A DNA stretch of 28,981 nucleotides from contig JANXVV010000031.1 of the NCBI GenBank assembly GCA_025351525.1, forward strand, positions 1-28,981. The letters run 5' to 3'. Position 1 is the first letter of the stretch; each line of letters opens with the position of its first letter. The notes below the pieces were generated by a model. The model saw nothing but the letters and a program-made list of their open reading frames with translations. It searched no databases and was not told the origin of the DNA. Made by a program: the position numbers and the translations under genes. Positions 21,854 to 28,981 of this stretch are shown here, piece after piece. The stretch is from Humisphaera sp. (lineage in GTDB: Bacteria > Planctomycetota > Phycisphaerae > Tepidisphaerales > Tepidisphaeraceae).

Positions 21854-24800
21854 TGCTCCGCACGACCGCCAGTTTTGAGCAGCTTTTCGACCGGACCTGG
21901 CGGCCCGGGCATCCGTTCCGGCCTCGCCTGTCGCCCCTGCGGCGATGGGGCATGTTCTGCCTGCTCAGCTTTCTTCTGGCCGTCATCGGCGTCTATTGGT
22001 ATCTCACCGATTCCACGCGCGTTCGCCGCATGTGCGAATCCTACCTCTCGCAACTGACCGGCGGACACGTCAACGTCCGTCATGCGGCGCTGTCGATCTT
22101 TGAAGGATTGCGATTGGAGGGCGTCAGCGTTCGCGTCGACGATGCCAAGTCGCTCGATTCGCAGTTGTTTGACGTGCAGACCGTCCTCATCAAATACAAT
22201 CCCGAATCGATTTTGAGCGGTAATTTGCAGGCGACGCAGATCGTGGCGATCGACCCGCGCGTTGAAATCTGCGAGAACCTCGACGCACAAAGTTTACGAT
22301 GGAATTACGAGCGAATCGTTTTTCCCAAAAGGGCGACCAGTCAACCCAACGATCGCCGACTTGGTGTTCTGCCGGAAATCAATCTGCGAAACGGGCAGGT
22401 TCATAACAGCCAGATTCAAAACGGCAAGCTGATCTCGCTGGGGACGATGGCTTTGGACGGCAGCCTTGCGCCGGGCGAGACCATCGGCACTTTTCTATTT
22501 CGCCTCCAAAGCCGGATGGAGAATGAAACCGGCCCGGTGGTGACCGGTCAGACCATCGCGGAAACGGGCGAGACCCGGGCCCGGATGGATAACTTCATCT
22601 TCGGTCCCGGCATCAAGGCGGTGTTGCCGGAACTCGCACGGAAATTTCTGGAAGACCTTCAAGTGGCCGGCAGGGTCGACATTCCGATGCTGCATGTCAA
22701 ACCGAACCCGCACGGTGGCACCCCCGAATTTCGCGTCGAGATGAATCTGAACAAAGTGAAGATGGCTATCAGCGCCAACTATTGGCTCAGCAGCGTCGAA
22801 CGTCGCCAGATCGACACTCTGCACGGTTCATTCGACCTGCTCCGCCTCGCCGGCCTCAATCGCGAAAAAACCAAAGCTTTGCAGGAAAAATTCAAGCCGG
22901 AAGCGGAAGCCGCAGGCGACGCACCGGGTTCTTCATCGGCATCTGCCAAAGGCTTCATCGACCGCATCGAAAACCTCATTACCCCCTCCCTCATCCGCAT
23001 GAGCGACGTGGACGGTCAATTCATCTTCACCCAGGATGGCATCGAGATTAAAAATCTCGCCGGCCGAATCGAGCACAACTTTTTTCAGATCGCCGGTCAC
23101 ATCGACGGCTACGGTGCCGACGCTCCGGCGCGGCTGGAAGTGATCGGCGAAGATATTTTCATCCCCCATTCCCCGCGCTACGTCACCGCCATGCCGCGTA
23201 TTGTTCGCGAGATCTATGAAGTGCTGCACCCGGAGGGATCGGGGAGACTCTGGGTGAAAATGGTCCGCACCGAAACCGGTAAGAAACCGATTCTCAGCGG
23301 TGAACTGGAAGTGGTGGAGGGCAGCTTTCTGGTCGAGCCGTTCCCGTACCCGCTGCGGGATGTGACCGGCAAAATTTCTTTCGGGCCTGATGCCGTACAC
23401 GGCGATCGGCTGGATCTGGTGGACCTCAAAGCCCACGGGGTGAAGGGCGGGCCGAACGAAAACAACTCGGTCACCATCAATGGTCTCATCACCCCGATCG
23501 ACGGCGACGCGGAGATGGACATCAATGTCACCGGCCAGCATATTCTTTCGGAACCCGCCATCCGCGCCGCGTTGCCGCGCGAAGGACGAGAGGCGTTGGC
23601 GGCGCTCGACCCCTCCGGCAAGGGAGATTTTCCAACGTTCCGCTCGGGCATTTTTGCGAATGTGCATCGAGCGGCGGGACCGTATCAACCCTTCACGGTG
23701 AAGCTGACGATGGACCTGGAGGATGCCGCCGGTGCATTCAATGGATTCGCTTATCCGCTGGATCATATCGTTGGCCGGGTGATCATCGGCGATGGCTATG
23801 TGAACCTGATCCACTGCACATCGAAAAAAGGGGACGCCAGCGTGACGCTGGATGGCGGGCTGACGTTCGGGAAGGGACAACCGCTCGCGCCGGACATTAC
23901 CCTGACCGCCCGCAACGCCCCGATCGACAAGACGCTGCTGGCGGCGATTTCTCCCGATCGGCGCGAATGGCTGGAGAAGCTGGGCGTCACCGGGAAGCTG
24001 GATGTGGATGGGAAGATCATTCTGAAAGCTTCACTCACGCCGCCGAACGAAAAGCCGCCGACCACGCAGTCTTCGGAGGTGGCGGTGGTGATGGATTTGA
24101 AGGTGCATGAAGGCGCTTTATGGCCGCATGGCACCAACTATGCGATCTCCGACGTGAATGGCAATCTACGGCTGACGGAGGGCCGGATCAGCTTCAGCGA
24201 TTTCAAAGGCAATCGCGGCGACGGCACGATATTCGCCGGGGGAAATGTGATCTGGGGAGATCATCATCCGGAACTTTCACTGACCGCGTCCGCCAAAAAT
24301 CTGTTGCTGGAACCATCGCTGTATCAAATGCTGCCGAAGGATGCGCAGTCCGGTTGGAACGCTGTGCAACCGGTGGGAACCGTCGACGTGGCACTGGAAT
24401 ATGGCGGCGGAAACGCCGGTGCGACATCGCGGCCCGCAACGACGCATCCCACTTCGCAGCCCTCCTATCGCATCGTGCTGACCCCCAATCATCTCGCCGC
24501 TACGTTGCAGGAATTGCCGTACAAGCTCACCGATTTGAGCGGTGCGATTATCGTCACGCCGGATCAGGTGACGCTTGAAAACGTGATGGGGAAGCACAAC
24601 GCCGCGAGCCTTGCGTTCAGCGGCACCGGGCTGAATGGCGATCCGGCGAAGGCAGGTTGGAATCTGAAGATGCTGGGGCGGGACGTGTTGGTCGATGACG
24701 AGTTCCGCAAGGCGCTGCCGTTGAGTTTCGCGCAGTTGCTCGAATCCATGAAGCTTCGCGGCAAGCTGGCGTTCGATTTCGAGAAGCTCGATTACCGGCC

Positions 24801-25716
24801 CGGCCCGCAGCGCGCCGATGGCAAGCCGGCGCAGGGCGATTTGGATCTGGCGGGGACGGTCTGGTTCAACGGCGCATCCATGGAAGTCGGCATGCCGGTC
24901 ACGGAAGCGGAGGGTTCGCTGAAATTTGAAACCGGCATCCGATCCGGGAAGCTGGGCGGGTTCAAAGGGAAGATTCAGGCAGGCGCGCTGAAGGTTGCCG
25001 CTCGCCCCGCGAAGGATTTTTCCACCGAGTTATTCAAGCCCGAGAAATACGATGCGATTCGGCTGGATAAAATCCAGGGCGGGTTGGCCGGGGGCGAGAT
25101 CGCCGGTCACGTCGACCTCTCGTTCCCCGACAATGGGGCCTCCCGCTTCGGAGTCGAGTTGGTGTTGCGCGAGGCGGACGTCACGCAACTCACCGGTGAA
25201 AAAGATATTCGCGGCCAGGTGACCGCCAGCCTCGCGCTCGAAGGCGCGTGGAACGATCCCACCACCCGGCGGGGCCGCGGGCGGGTCACCGTCGCCGGCC
25301 GCGATATGTATCACATCCCCCTCATGCTCGGCCTGATGCAGATCACCAACCTCTCGCTTCCAATCAGCAGTCCGTTCAGCGAAGGCAACGCCCTCTACAG
25401 CGTGGACGGCCAGAAAATTACTTTCGAGCAGATTGAATTGCGGGCCAGCAACATGATCATGCAGGGGAGCGGGTCGATGAATTTCGATACGAAGAAGGTG
25501 AAGATGACCTTCGTGACCGACAACCCGAATTGGCCGAAGGTGCCGATATTGAACGATTTGATTCAAGGGGCCAAGCATGAGATGCTGCAAATCCACGTCA
25601 ATGGCACCATCGAGGATCCGAAGGTGTCCGGCAGCGTGATGAACACGTTTCAGACGACGATCGACGAAGTGTTTCGCGGCGGAAATTCTTCGGAGGGATC
25701 GAGATCTAAGAAGTAG
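21850..25716 (+). CDS. Large AsmA-like envelope protein
   Basis: A 1288-residue protein from the ATG at 21850, overlapping the glycosyltransferase stop as ATGA; the longer open frame from 21535 lies inside that gene and is rejected. A membrane anchor lies at about 34-53 (FCLLSFLLAVIGVYWYL), followed by RRMCESYLSQLTGGHVNV and LRLEGVSVRV, the typical start of AsmA/TamB/YhdP-type proteins. The remaining 1200 residues are long beta-rich stretches with repeated G.I or L.G.V patterns. The C-terminus has MQGSGSMNFDTKKVKMTFV then HVNGTIEDPKVSG, typical of AsmA-like C-terminal domains. These proteins form periplasmic hydrophobic grooves thought to carry lipids between membranes. Residues 348-368 are encoded by a dispersed repeat shared with the debranching enzyme gene. 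Coupling to a glycosyltransferase suggests envelope lipid or glycolipid work (inference). Confidence 0.85.
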   Translation: MMLRTTASFEQLFDRTWRPGHPFRPRLSPLRRWGMFCLLSFLLAVIGVYWYLTDSTRVRRMCESYLSQLTGGHVNVRHAALSIFEGLRLEGVSVRVDDAKSLDSQLFDVQTVLIKYNPESILSGNLQATQIVAIDPRVEICENLDAQSLRWNYERIVFPKRATSQPNDRRLGVLPEINLRNGQVHNSQIQNGKLISLGTMALDGSLAPGETIGTFLFRLQSRMENETGPVVTGQTIAETGETRARMDNFIFGPGIKAVLPELARKFLEDLQVAGRVDIPMLHVKPNPHGGTPEFRVEMNLNKVKMAISANYWLSSVERRQIDTLHGSFDLLRLAGLNREKTKALQEKFKPEAEAAGDAPGSSSASAKGFIDRIENLITPSLIRMSDVDGQFIFTQDGIEIKNLAGRIEHNFFQIAGHIDGYGADAPARLEVIGEDIFIPHSPRYVTAMPRIVREIYEVLHPEGSGRLWVKMVRTETGKKPILSGELEVVEGSFLVEPFPYPLRDVTGKISFGPDAVHGDRLDLVDLKAHGVKGGPNENNSVTINGLITPIDGDAEMDINVTGQHILSEPAIRAALPREGREALAALDPSGKGDFPTFRSGIFANVHRAAGPYQPFTVKLTMDLEDAAGAFNGFAYPLDHIVGRVIIGDGYVNLIHCTSKKGDASVTLDGGLTFGKGQPLAPDITLTARNAPIDKTLLAAISPDRREWLEKLGVTGKLDVDGKIILKASLTPPNEKPPTTQSSEVAVVMDLKVHEGALWPHGTNYAISDVNGNLRLTEGRISFSDFKGNRGDGTIFAGGNVIWGDHHPELSLTASAKNLLLEPSLYQMLPKDAQSGWNAVQPVGTVDVALEYGGGNAGATSRPATTHPTSQPSYRIVLTPNHLAATLQELPYKLTDLSGAIIVTPDQVTLENVMGKHNAASLAFSGTGLNGDPAKAGWNLKMLGRDVLVDDEFRKALPLSFAQLLESMKLRGKLAFDFEKLDYRPGPQRADGKPAQGDLDLAGTVWFNGASMEVGMPVTEAEGSLKFETGIRSGKLGGFKGKIQAGALKVAARPAKDFSTELFKPEKYDAIRLDKIQGGLAGGEIAGHVDLSFPDNGASRFGVELVLREADVTQLTGEKDIRGQVTASLALEGAWNDPTTRRGRGRVTVAGRDMYHIPLMLGLMQITNLSLPISSPFSEGNALYSVDGQKITFEQIELRASNMIMQGSGSMNFDTKKVKMTFVTDNPNWPKVPILNDLIQGAKHEMLQIHVNGTIEDPKVSGSVMNTFQTTIDEVFRGGNSSEGSRSKK
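22894..22950 (+). repeat. Repeat element inserted in frame in the AsmA-like gene
   Basis: The stretch begins AAGCCGGAAGCGGAAGCC and encodes KPEAEAAGDAPGSSSASAKG. It is the same element as at 13365-13425, in the same orientation and reading phase. It lies between a helical phrase (LNREKTKALQEKF) and the next beta region, so it probably forms a surface linker. Confidence 0.75.
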
Positions 25717-25905
25717 ATGGATGACGATGCGCTTTTAAAAAACGCGTTATCCACCGGAACGCGCGAAGACGTGAAATCACGCCGGGTCGTCGCCTGCGGC
25801 TCCGATCCTGGCGTGTTAAGAGAGTGGCACCTCAAACTGAACTGTCAATGTCACAACGTTCGATCCAATGCCTCTGATATTTTCTTAAACAGGCTCCAAA
25901 AGCTC
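25717..25905 (+). other. Leader region before the small membrane protein gene
   Basis: The frame is open here (a 226-codon reading from 25717), but the translation lacks protein character and the family-like N-terminus starts later. It holds a weak partial copy (25782-25808, GTCGCCTGCGGCTCC) of the GCGGAAGCCGNAGGCGAC repeat in inverted orientation. Confidence 0.4.
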
Positions 25906-26397
25906 GTGAAACGCCATCTCGCTAAATTCTCGAAAAGGGTCGTGCCGATCGTATCGGTGCTGGTGTTTATCCTTGCCGGATGGCTGTGGCACCGGAGTTT
26001 TCATGTCGCCGATTATTGCTATCGACTGGTGCCGGAACCGGGCGGGTGCGCCTTGCGCGGGTTCGGTTCCTATCGGGGAGCGATCGTTCTGGCGTCGGTG
26101 ATCGATCCGATCCCGAGGGAAAATTCAACGCGCTATCGCATGGAGACGTTTGCGATGGGCAACGGCGGCGGCGGGGGAGATTCGATGCTGAAACCGATCC
26201 CTTCTTTTTACGTCAAAGCCCTGGGATTTGGGGTCAGTCACGGTCAACTGACACTCAATCTCCCGTTGGCCTGGATGCTTCCCATCCGAACGTATCACGC
26301 ATTTTACGTGCCCTACTATTTCATCATGCTGCTGGCGGGGATATTGCCGATGCGGTGGGCATGGCGATACCGATCGAGGCAGCGAGTTGTTGTGTAG
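25906..26397 (+). CDS. Small membrane protein of a planctomycete-type uncharacterised family
   Basis: A 163-residue protein if started at GTG 25906; the open frame continues upstream to 25717 but that part looks like leader. An N-terminal membrane helix (about 12-28, VPIVSVLVFILAGWLW) is followed by WHRSFHVADY, a soluble part with GSYRGAIVLAS and a Gly-rich turn (NGGGGGDS), then PIRTYHAFYVPYYFIMLLAG and ILPMRWAWRYRSR, a second helix with a basic tail. This layout (short helix, about 100 residues, then an 'hxxxVPYWxLxLLxAxLP' helix and basic tail) recalls a family of uncharacterised proteins common in Planctomycetota, from memory. The function is not known. The last codons and the TAG stop lie inside a palindromic repeat. 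Confidence 0.6.
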   Translation: MKRHLAKFSKRVVPIVSVLVFILAGWLWHRSFHVADYCYRLVPEPGGCALRGFGSYRGAIVLASVIDPIPRENSTRYRMETFAMGNGGGGGDSMLKPIPSFYVKALGFGVSHGQLTLNLPLAWMLPIRTYHAFYVPYYFIMLLAGILPMRWAWRYRSRQRVVV

Positions 26398-26472
26398 GCT
26401 TCCAGCCTGCATCTGGAATTTATCGCGTTGGAACCGGGTAAAGAATGAAGCAGGCTGGAAGCCTGCACCACA
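26390..26472. repeat. Dispersed palindromic repeat, AGGCTTCCAGCCTGCA family
   Basis: Left arm TGTGTAGGCTTCCAGCCTGC and right arm GCAGGCTGGAAGCCTGCACC pair across a middle of about 40 bases. It lies between convergent genes, and its left arm contributes the stop codon of the plus-strand gene. A degenerate third arm (GCAGGCGGAACGTCTGC) follows at about 26480-26497. Confidence 0.8.
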
Positions 26473-26506
26473 ATAAGAAGCAGGCGGAACGTCTGCAAAG
26501 CAATTT

Positions 26507-27244
26507 TTACTTTCCATTGATCCAACCCAGTTCCCGCTTGCCGAAGATTTCTTTATCCAGCGGCCCGATCGGCGCGGCCCAGCGAACGGCGTTGTCGATG
26601 ATCCGCAGGACATTGGGATCGTGATAGGTCGGGAAAGTTTCATGGCCTGGCCGAAAGTAGACGATTTTTCCGGCGCCGCGCGTCCAGGTGCAACCGCTGC
26701 GGAAGACTTCCCCACCGCCGAAACTGCTGATGAGAAAGGTGGATTCCGGCTCGGGGATGTCGAAGTATTCGCCGTACATTTCCTCCCGCGCGAGAATGAA
26801 GTGGTCGCCGATGCCCTGCACGATCGGATGGCCAGGCCGGGTGACCCAGAGAATTTCCCGCTCGTTTTCCTCTTCCCGCCATTTGAGATTACAAGTGCTG
26901 CCCATGAGTTTGCGGAATATTTTTGAGAAGTGTGCGCTGTGCAGCACGACCATCCCCATGCCGTCCAGCACGCGCTGATGAACGCGATTGACAACCGAGT
27001 CCTGCACTTCGTGATGGGCGAGATGACCCCACCAGAGCATGACGTCGGTGTCGTCAAGCAGTTCGGGGGTGCAGCCATGCTCGGGGTCGTCGAGGGTGAT
27101 GGTGCGGACGGTGAGCTCGGGGCTTTTCCGCAGCGAAGCGGCAAGGGTTTCGTGCATCCCCAGGGGATACAGTTCCGTCACGCGCGGATTAATTTTCTCA
27201 TGTCGGAATTCATTCCAGATGGTGACGCGGATTGGAAACGACAT
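26507..27244 (-). CDS. ThuA-like (trehalose utilisation-type, class I glutamine amidotransferase-like) protein
   Basis: A 245-residue cytosolic protein. The ThuA signatures are a start RVTIWNEFRHEK, then LDDTDVMLWWGHLAHHEV, LDGMGMVVLHSAHFSKIF and, later, GKIVYFRPGHETFPTYHDPN followed by NAVRWA. These proteins have a flavodoxin/amidotransferase-like fold. ThuA of Sinorhizobium is linked to trehalose catabolism; the enzymatic reaction of this subgroup is uncertain. The length is close to the roughly 240-270 usual for the short soluble subgroup. GTGGAGT lies about seven bases before the ATG at 27244. It stands alone between two palindromic repeats, so its transcription is probably independent. 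Confidence 0.88.
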   Translation of the reverse strand: MSFPIRVTIWNEFRHEKINPRVTELYPLGMHETLAASLRKSPELTVRTITLDDPEHGCTPELLDDTDVMLWWGHLAHHEVQDSVVNRVHQRVLDGMGMVVLHSAHFSKIFRKLMGSTCNLKWREEENEREILWVTRPGHPIVQGIGDHFILAREEMYGEYFDIPEPESTFLISSFGGGEVFRSGCTWTRGAGKIVYFRPGHETFPTYHDPNVLRIIDNAVRWAAPIGPLDKEIFGKRELGWINGK

Positions 27245-27272
27245 TAATTACTCCACAAATTTAAATTGGAAC

Positions 27273-27366
27273 CACACGCCGGGAGCGGAGCTGAAAGCGA
27301 CGCCCCGGATTCCGCAGCGCGTGCCGGAAACCGGTGCGCCGCTTTCAGCTCCGCCCCCGGCGTGTG
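27273..27366. repeat. Long inverted repeat between aroA and the ThuA-like gene
   Basis: Arms 27273-27299 and 27340-27366 are complementary at 26 of 27 positions (CACACGCCGGG.GCGGAGC then TGAAAGCG), with a 40-base middle that itself holds GTGCCGGAAACCGGTGC. It starts 14 bases after the aroA stop on the minus strand. No T-run follows, so it is a palindromic repeat that may or may not end aroA transcription. Confidence 0.85.
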
Positions 27367-27379
27367 AGAAAAAGACGAG

Positions 27380-28678
27380 TTACGTCGCACCTAATTTTTC
27401 AAGGTCTTTAAAAAACCCCGGATACGTTTTATTCACGCACTCCGCTTCCCGAATCGCCACGCCCGCAATTCGCGTACCGGCCACCGCGAAACTCATCGCC
27501 ATGCGGTGGTCCTCATACGTGTCGATCGCGGCAGGCCGCACTTCGCGCGGTGGCGTGATCGTCATGTCATCGCCGTCGATCCGCACCTCCGCGCCGAGCT
27601 TTGTCAGTTCGGTGGCAAGAGCGGCGACGCGATCGGTTTCTTTCACGCGCAGTGTGTGCAAGCCGCGCAGATGCGTTGGCCGTTCCGCGAACAACGCCGT
27701 CACCGCCAGCGTCTGCGCCATGTCCGGCATACCGAGCATATCGGCTTCAATTCCTTTCAATTTTCCCGTCCCGATCACCGTGATGAAATCCTGCCCGAAC
27801 AACATATCCGCCCCCATCTGATGCAGCAGGTCGGCGAATCCGACATCCCCCTGCAGGCTCTGTTTGCCAAGCCCTTCGATCGTCACGCTCGCACCCGGAT
27901 GAATCGCGGCGATCGCGAGAAAATAGCTGGCGTTGCTCGCATCCGGTTCGACGGCGTAATTCGTGGAGGCGTATTTGCCCTGGGGAATGATGATCTGCGC
28001 GGGATGGCCCATCGGATCGCGAATCAGGTGCGGGGTCTGGCCGAACTCGTCCATCAGCCGCATCGTCATGGCGACGTAGGGCCAACTGGTCTGGCGGCCT
28101 TCCAGATCGATGCGCACTTCGTTGCGGGCATACGGGGCGACCTGAAGCAACGCCGACAGAAACTGCGACGATTGACCGGCGGTGAATTTTAGCAATCCCC
28201 CCGGCAATCCATCGGCGAGAATTTCGATCGGAGGGAAACCCGTCTGACCCAAATAGTTCGCGCGTGCGCCAAGATTTCGCAGCAATTCAACGAGTTGACC
28301 GATGGGCCGTTGACGCATGCGCGGGATGCCGTCGAGAACATAACGGCCCTGCCCGAGCGCGCACATCGCCGCGATGAAACGGATCGTCGTGCCGCTGTTG
28401 CCGCAAAATAAGTCGGTGGATTTCACGGGGAGATTCCCACCTCGCCCACTGACACGCACGGTCTTCGCCACCTCGTCCACCCGCAATTCAAAACCCAGCT
28501 TGCCAAGGCAGTCGAGCATGACGATGGTGTCGTCGGCAAACAGCACGTTAGTCAGCGTGCTCTCCCCTTCAGCCAGTGCGGCCAGAACCAACGCCCGGTT
28601 CGTTAAACTCTTGGACCCCGGCGGCGTGATCGACGCGCGGAAGGGCGGCTTCAAAGTAGCAATAGTGACATCGCTCAT
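27380..28678 (-). CDS. aroA: 3-phosphoshikimate 1-carboxyvinyltransferase (EPSP synthase)
   Basis: A 432-residue cytosolic enzyme of the shikimate pathway, joining phosphoenolpyruvate to shikimate 3-phosphate. All family motifs are present in order: PGSKSLTNRAL (20-30, with Lys23 for substrate binding), GNSGTTIR (93-100), RMRQRPIGQLVELLRNLGA (120-138), GQSSQFLSALL (168-178), DASNASYFLAIAA (246-258), MPDMAQTLAV with the catalytic-type Asp319, KETDRVAALATEL (346-358) and YEDHRMAMSFAVAG (388-401). The length is normal. The ATG at 28678 gives a standard N-terminus; no Shine-Dalgarno is obvious. No other aromatic amino acid gene is adjacent, so it appears to be transcribed alone. Confidence 0.97.
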   Translation of the reverse strand: MSDVTIATLKPPFRASITPPGSKSLTNRALVLAALAEGESTLTNVLFADDTIVMLDCLGKLGFELRVDEVAKTVRVSGRGGNLPVKSTDLFCGNSGTTIRFIAAMCALGQGRYVLDGIPRMRQRPIGQLVELLRNLGARANYLGQTGFPPIEILADGLPGGLLKFTAGQSSQFLSALLQVAPYARNEVRIDLEGRQTSWPYVAMTMRLMDEFGQTPHLIRDPMGHPAQIIIPQGKYASTNYAVEPDASNASYFLAIAAIHPGASVTIEGLGKQSLQGDVGFADLLHQMGADMLFGQDFITVIGTGKLKGIEADMLGMPDMAQTLAVTALFAERPTHLRGLHTLRVKETDRVAALATELTKLGAEVRIDGDDMTITPPREVRPAAIDTYEDHRMAMSFAVAGTRIAGVAIREAECVNKTYPGFFKDLEKLGAT

Positions 28679-28747
28679 GGCCCGCCAAGCCTACGGAGAA
28701 TTCGTGGAAAGAAAAGTACTCTGTGCTCTTGTTCCGTGAACTTCACC

Positions 28748-28853
28748 GTGGCACGGGCTTCCAGCCCGTGTTGACGATCAGAAAACTGAAAAAAGCAAAA
28801 TAGTTGCAACTCTTCGGGTTAAACCGCTAACACGGGCTGGAAGCCCGTGCCAC
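28748..28853. repeat. Dispersed palindromic repeat, GTGGCACGGGCTTCCAGCC family
   Basis: Left arm GTGGCACGGGCTTCCAGCCC and right arm GGGCTGGAAGCCCGTGCCAC are perfect inverted copies around an AT-rich middle. Both arms and the AACCGCTAACACGGGC junction match the copy at 19064-19172. Confidence 0.88.
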
Positions 28854-28923
28854 AAAAAATGATTTGCAACTTTGCCTTCGTTCAAGCGTCCATCACAATG
28901 CATCAGCAGTTGAGACATGGAGA

Positions 28924-28959
28924 TTTTTTCCAGCGGCTGTGCCGAAGGCACGCGTTTTT
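28924..28959 (+). repeat. Dispersed repeat unit, AGCGGCTGTGCCGAAGG family, probably left arm of a larger palindrome
   Basis: A T6 tract, then CC and AGCGGCTGTGCCGAAGG with CACGCGTTTTT after it. The bases following, GAAACGCGCGCC at the window edge, are where the right arm begins in the complete element at 9641-9719, so an inverted partner may continue beyond the window. Confidence 0.75.
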
Positions 28960-28981
28960 CGGTTTGAATGAAACGCGCGCC

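Larger units (their letters stand above)
28679..28981. other. Region upstream of aroA to the window end
   Basis: The last 303 bases hold no gene that I can support. They contain the palindromic repeat at 28748-28853 and a copy of the AGCGGCTGTGCCGAAGG repeat at 28924-28959. No convincing aroA promoter was found. Confidence 0.5.

Noticed and set aside
22933..23880. 315-codon minus-strand open frame
   Set aside because: Shadow of the AsmA-like gene; rich in Arg and His as expected of an antisense frame in GC-rich DNA.
26125..27144. 339-codon minus-strand open frame
   Set aside because: It overlaps the ThuA-like gene in another frame and runs on through the repeat and the antisense of the small membrane protein gene; its translation is low in family-like motifs.

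Overview
The window looks like a chromosomal segment of a Planctomycetota bacterium, most likely class Phycisphaerae (Tepidisphaerales-like). Pointers are the moderately high GC, an H-X9-DG-type prepilin, long AsmA-like and SPFH-type envelope proteins, a small two-helix membrane protein of a type I associate with this group, and above all many dispersed palindromic repeats between genes and sometimes inside them. The taxon is inferred from gene style and repeats; no rRNA or other marker is present. I found no tRNA, rRNA, CRISPR array, transposase or phage gene.

Left part (1-12105, all minus strand). The 5' two-thirds or less of gltB (glutamate synthase large chain) runs off the left edge and has a good sigma-70-type promoter. 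Then come, in order of transcription from 12105 leftwards: a secreted DUF4331 protein, a small secreted protein with a PEP-CTERM-like tail, a secreted TPR protein, an ECF-type nickel/cobalt importer (CbiMN fusion, CbiQ, CbiO), a second TPR protein paralogous to the first, an RcnA/NicO-type metal transporter with a large extracytoplasmic N-terminal domain, and a secreted DUF1223 thioredoxin-like protein. Four-base overlaps and short gaps tie cbiM to the RcnA-like gene into one operon. I read the whole block as a transition-metal (Ni/Co) handling island. A candidate NikR-like operator (GTATGA-N16-TCACAT) lies just upstream of the DUF4331 gene.

Middle part (12106-20557). A repeat-rich divergent intergenic region precedes a plus-strand pair: a glycogen debranching enzyme and a translationally coupled membrane protein whose signal peptide carries a palindromic repeat. 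Minus-strand genes follow: a type II pseudopilin-like protein, an SPFH-like/beta-propeller protein, and a Ca2+/H+ antiporter.

Right part (20558-28981). A plus-strand coupled pair encodes a GT39/PMT-type membrane glycosyltransferase and a 1288-residue AsmA-like protein, followed by a small membrane protein. Minus-strand genes for a ThuA-like protein and EPSP synthase (aroA) close the window.

At least four kinds of palindromic repeat occur. One is inserted in the same reading phase in two unrelated proteins (debranching enzyme and AsmA-like protein), one sits in a signal peptide, and one supplies a stop codon. These in-gene repeats and the DUF4331/TPR/Ni-Co island are the main points of interest.
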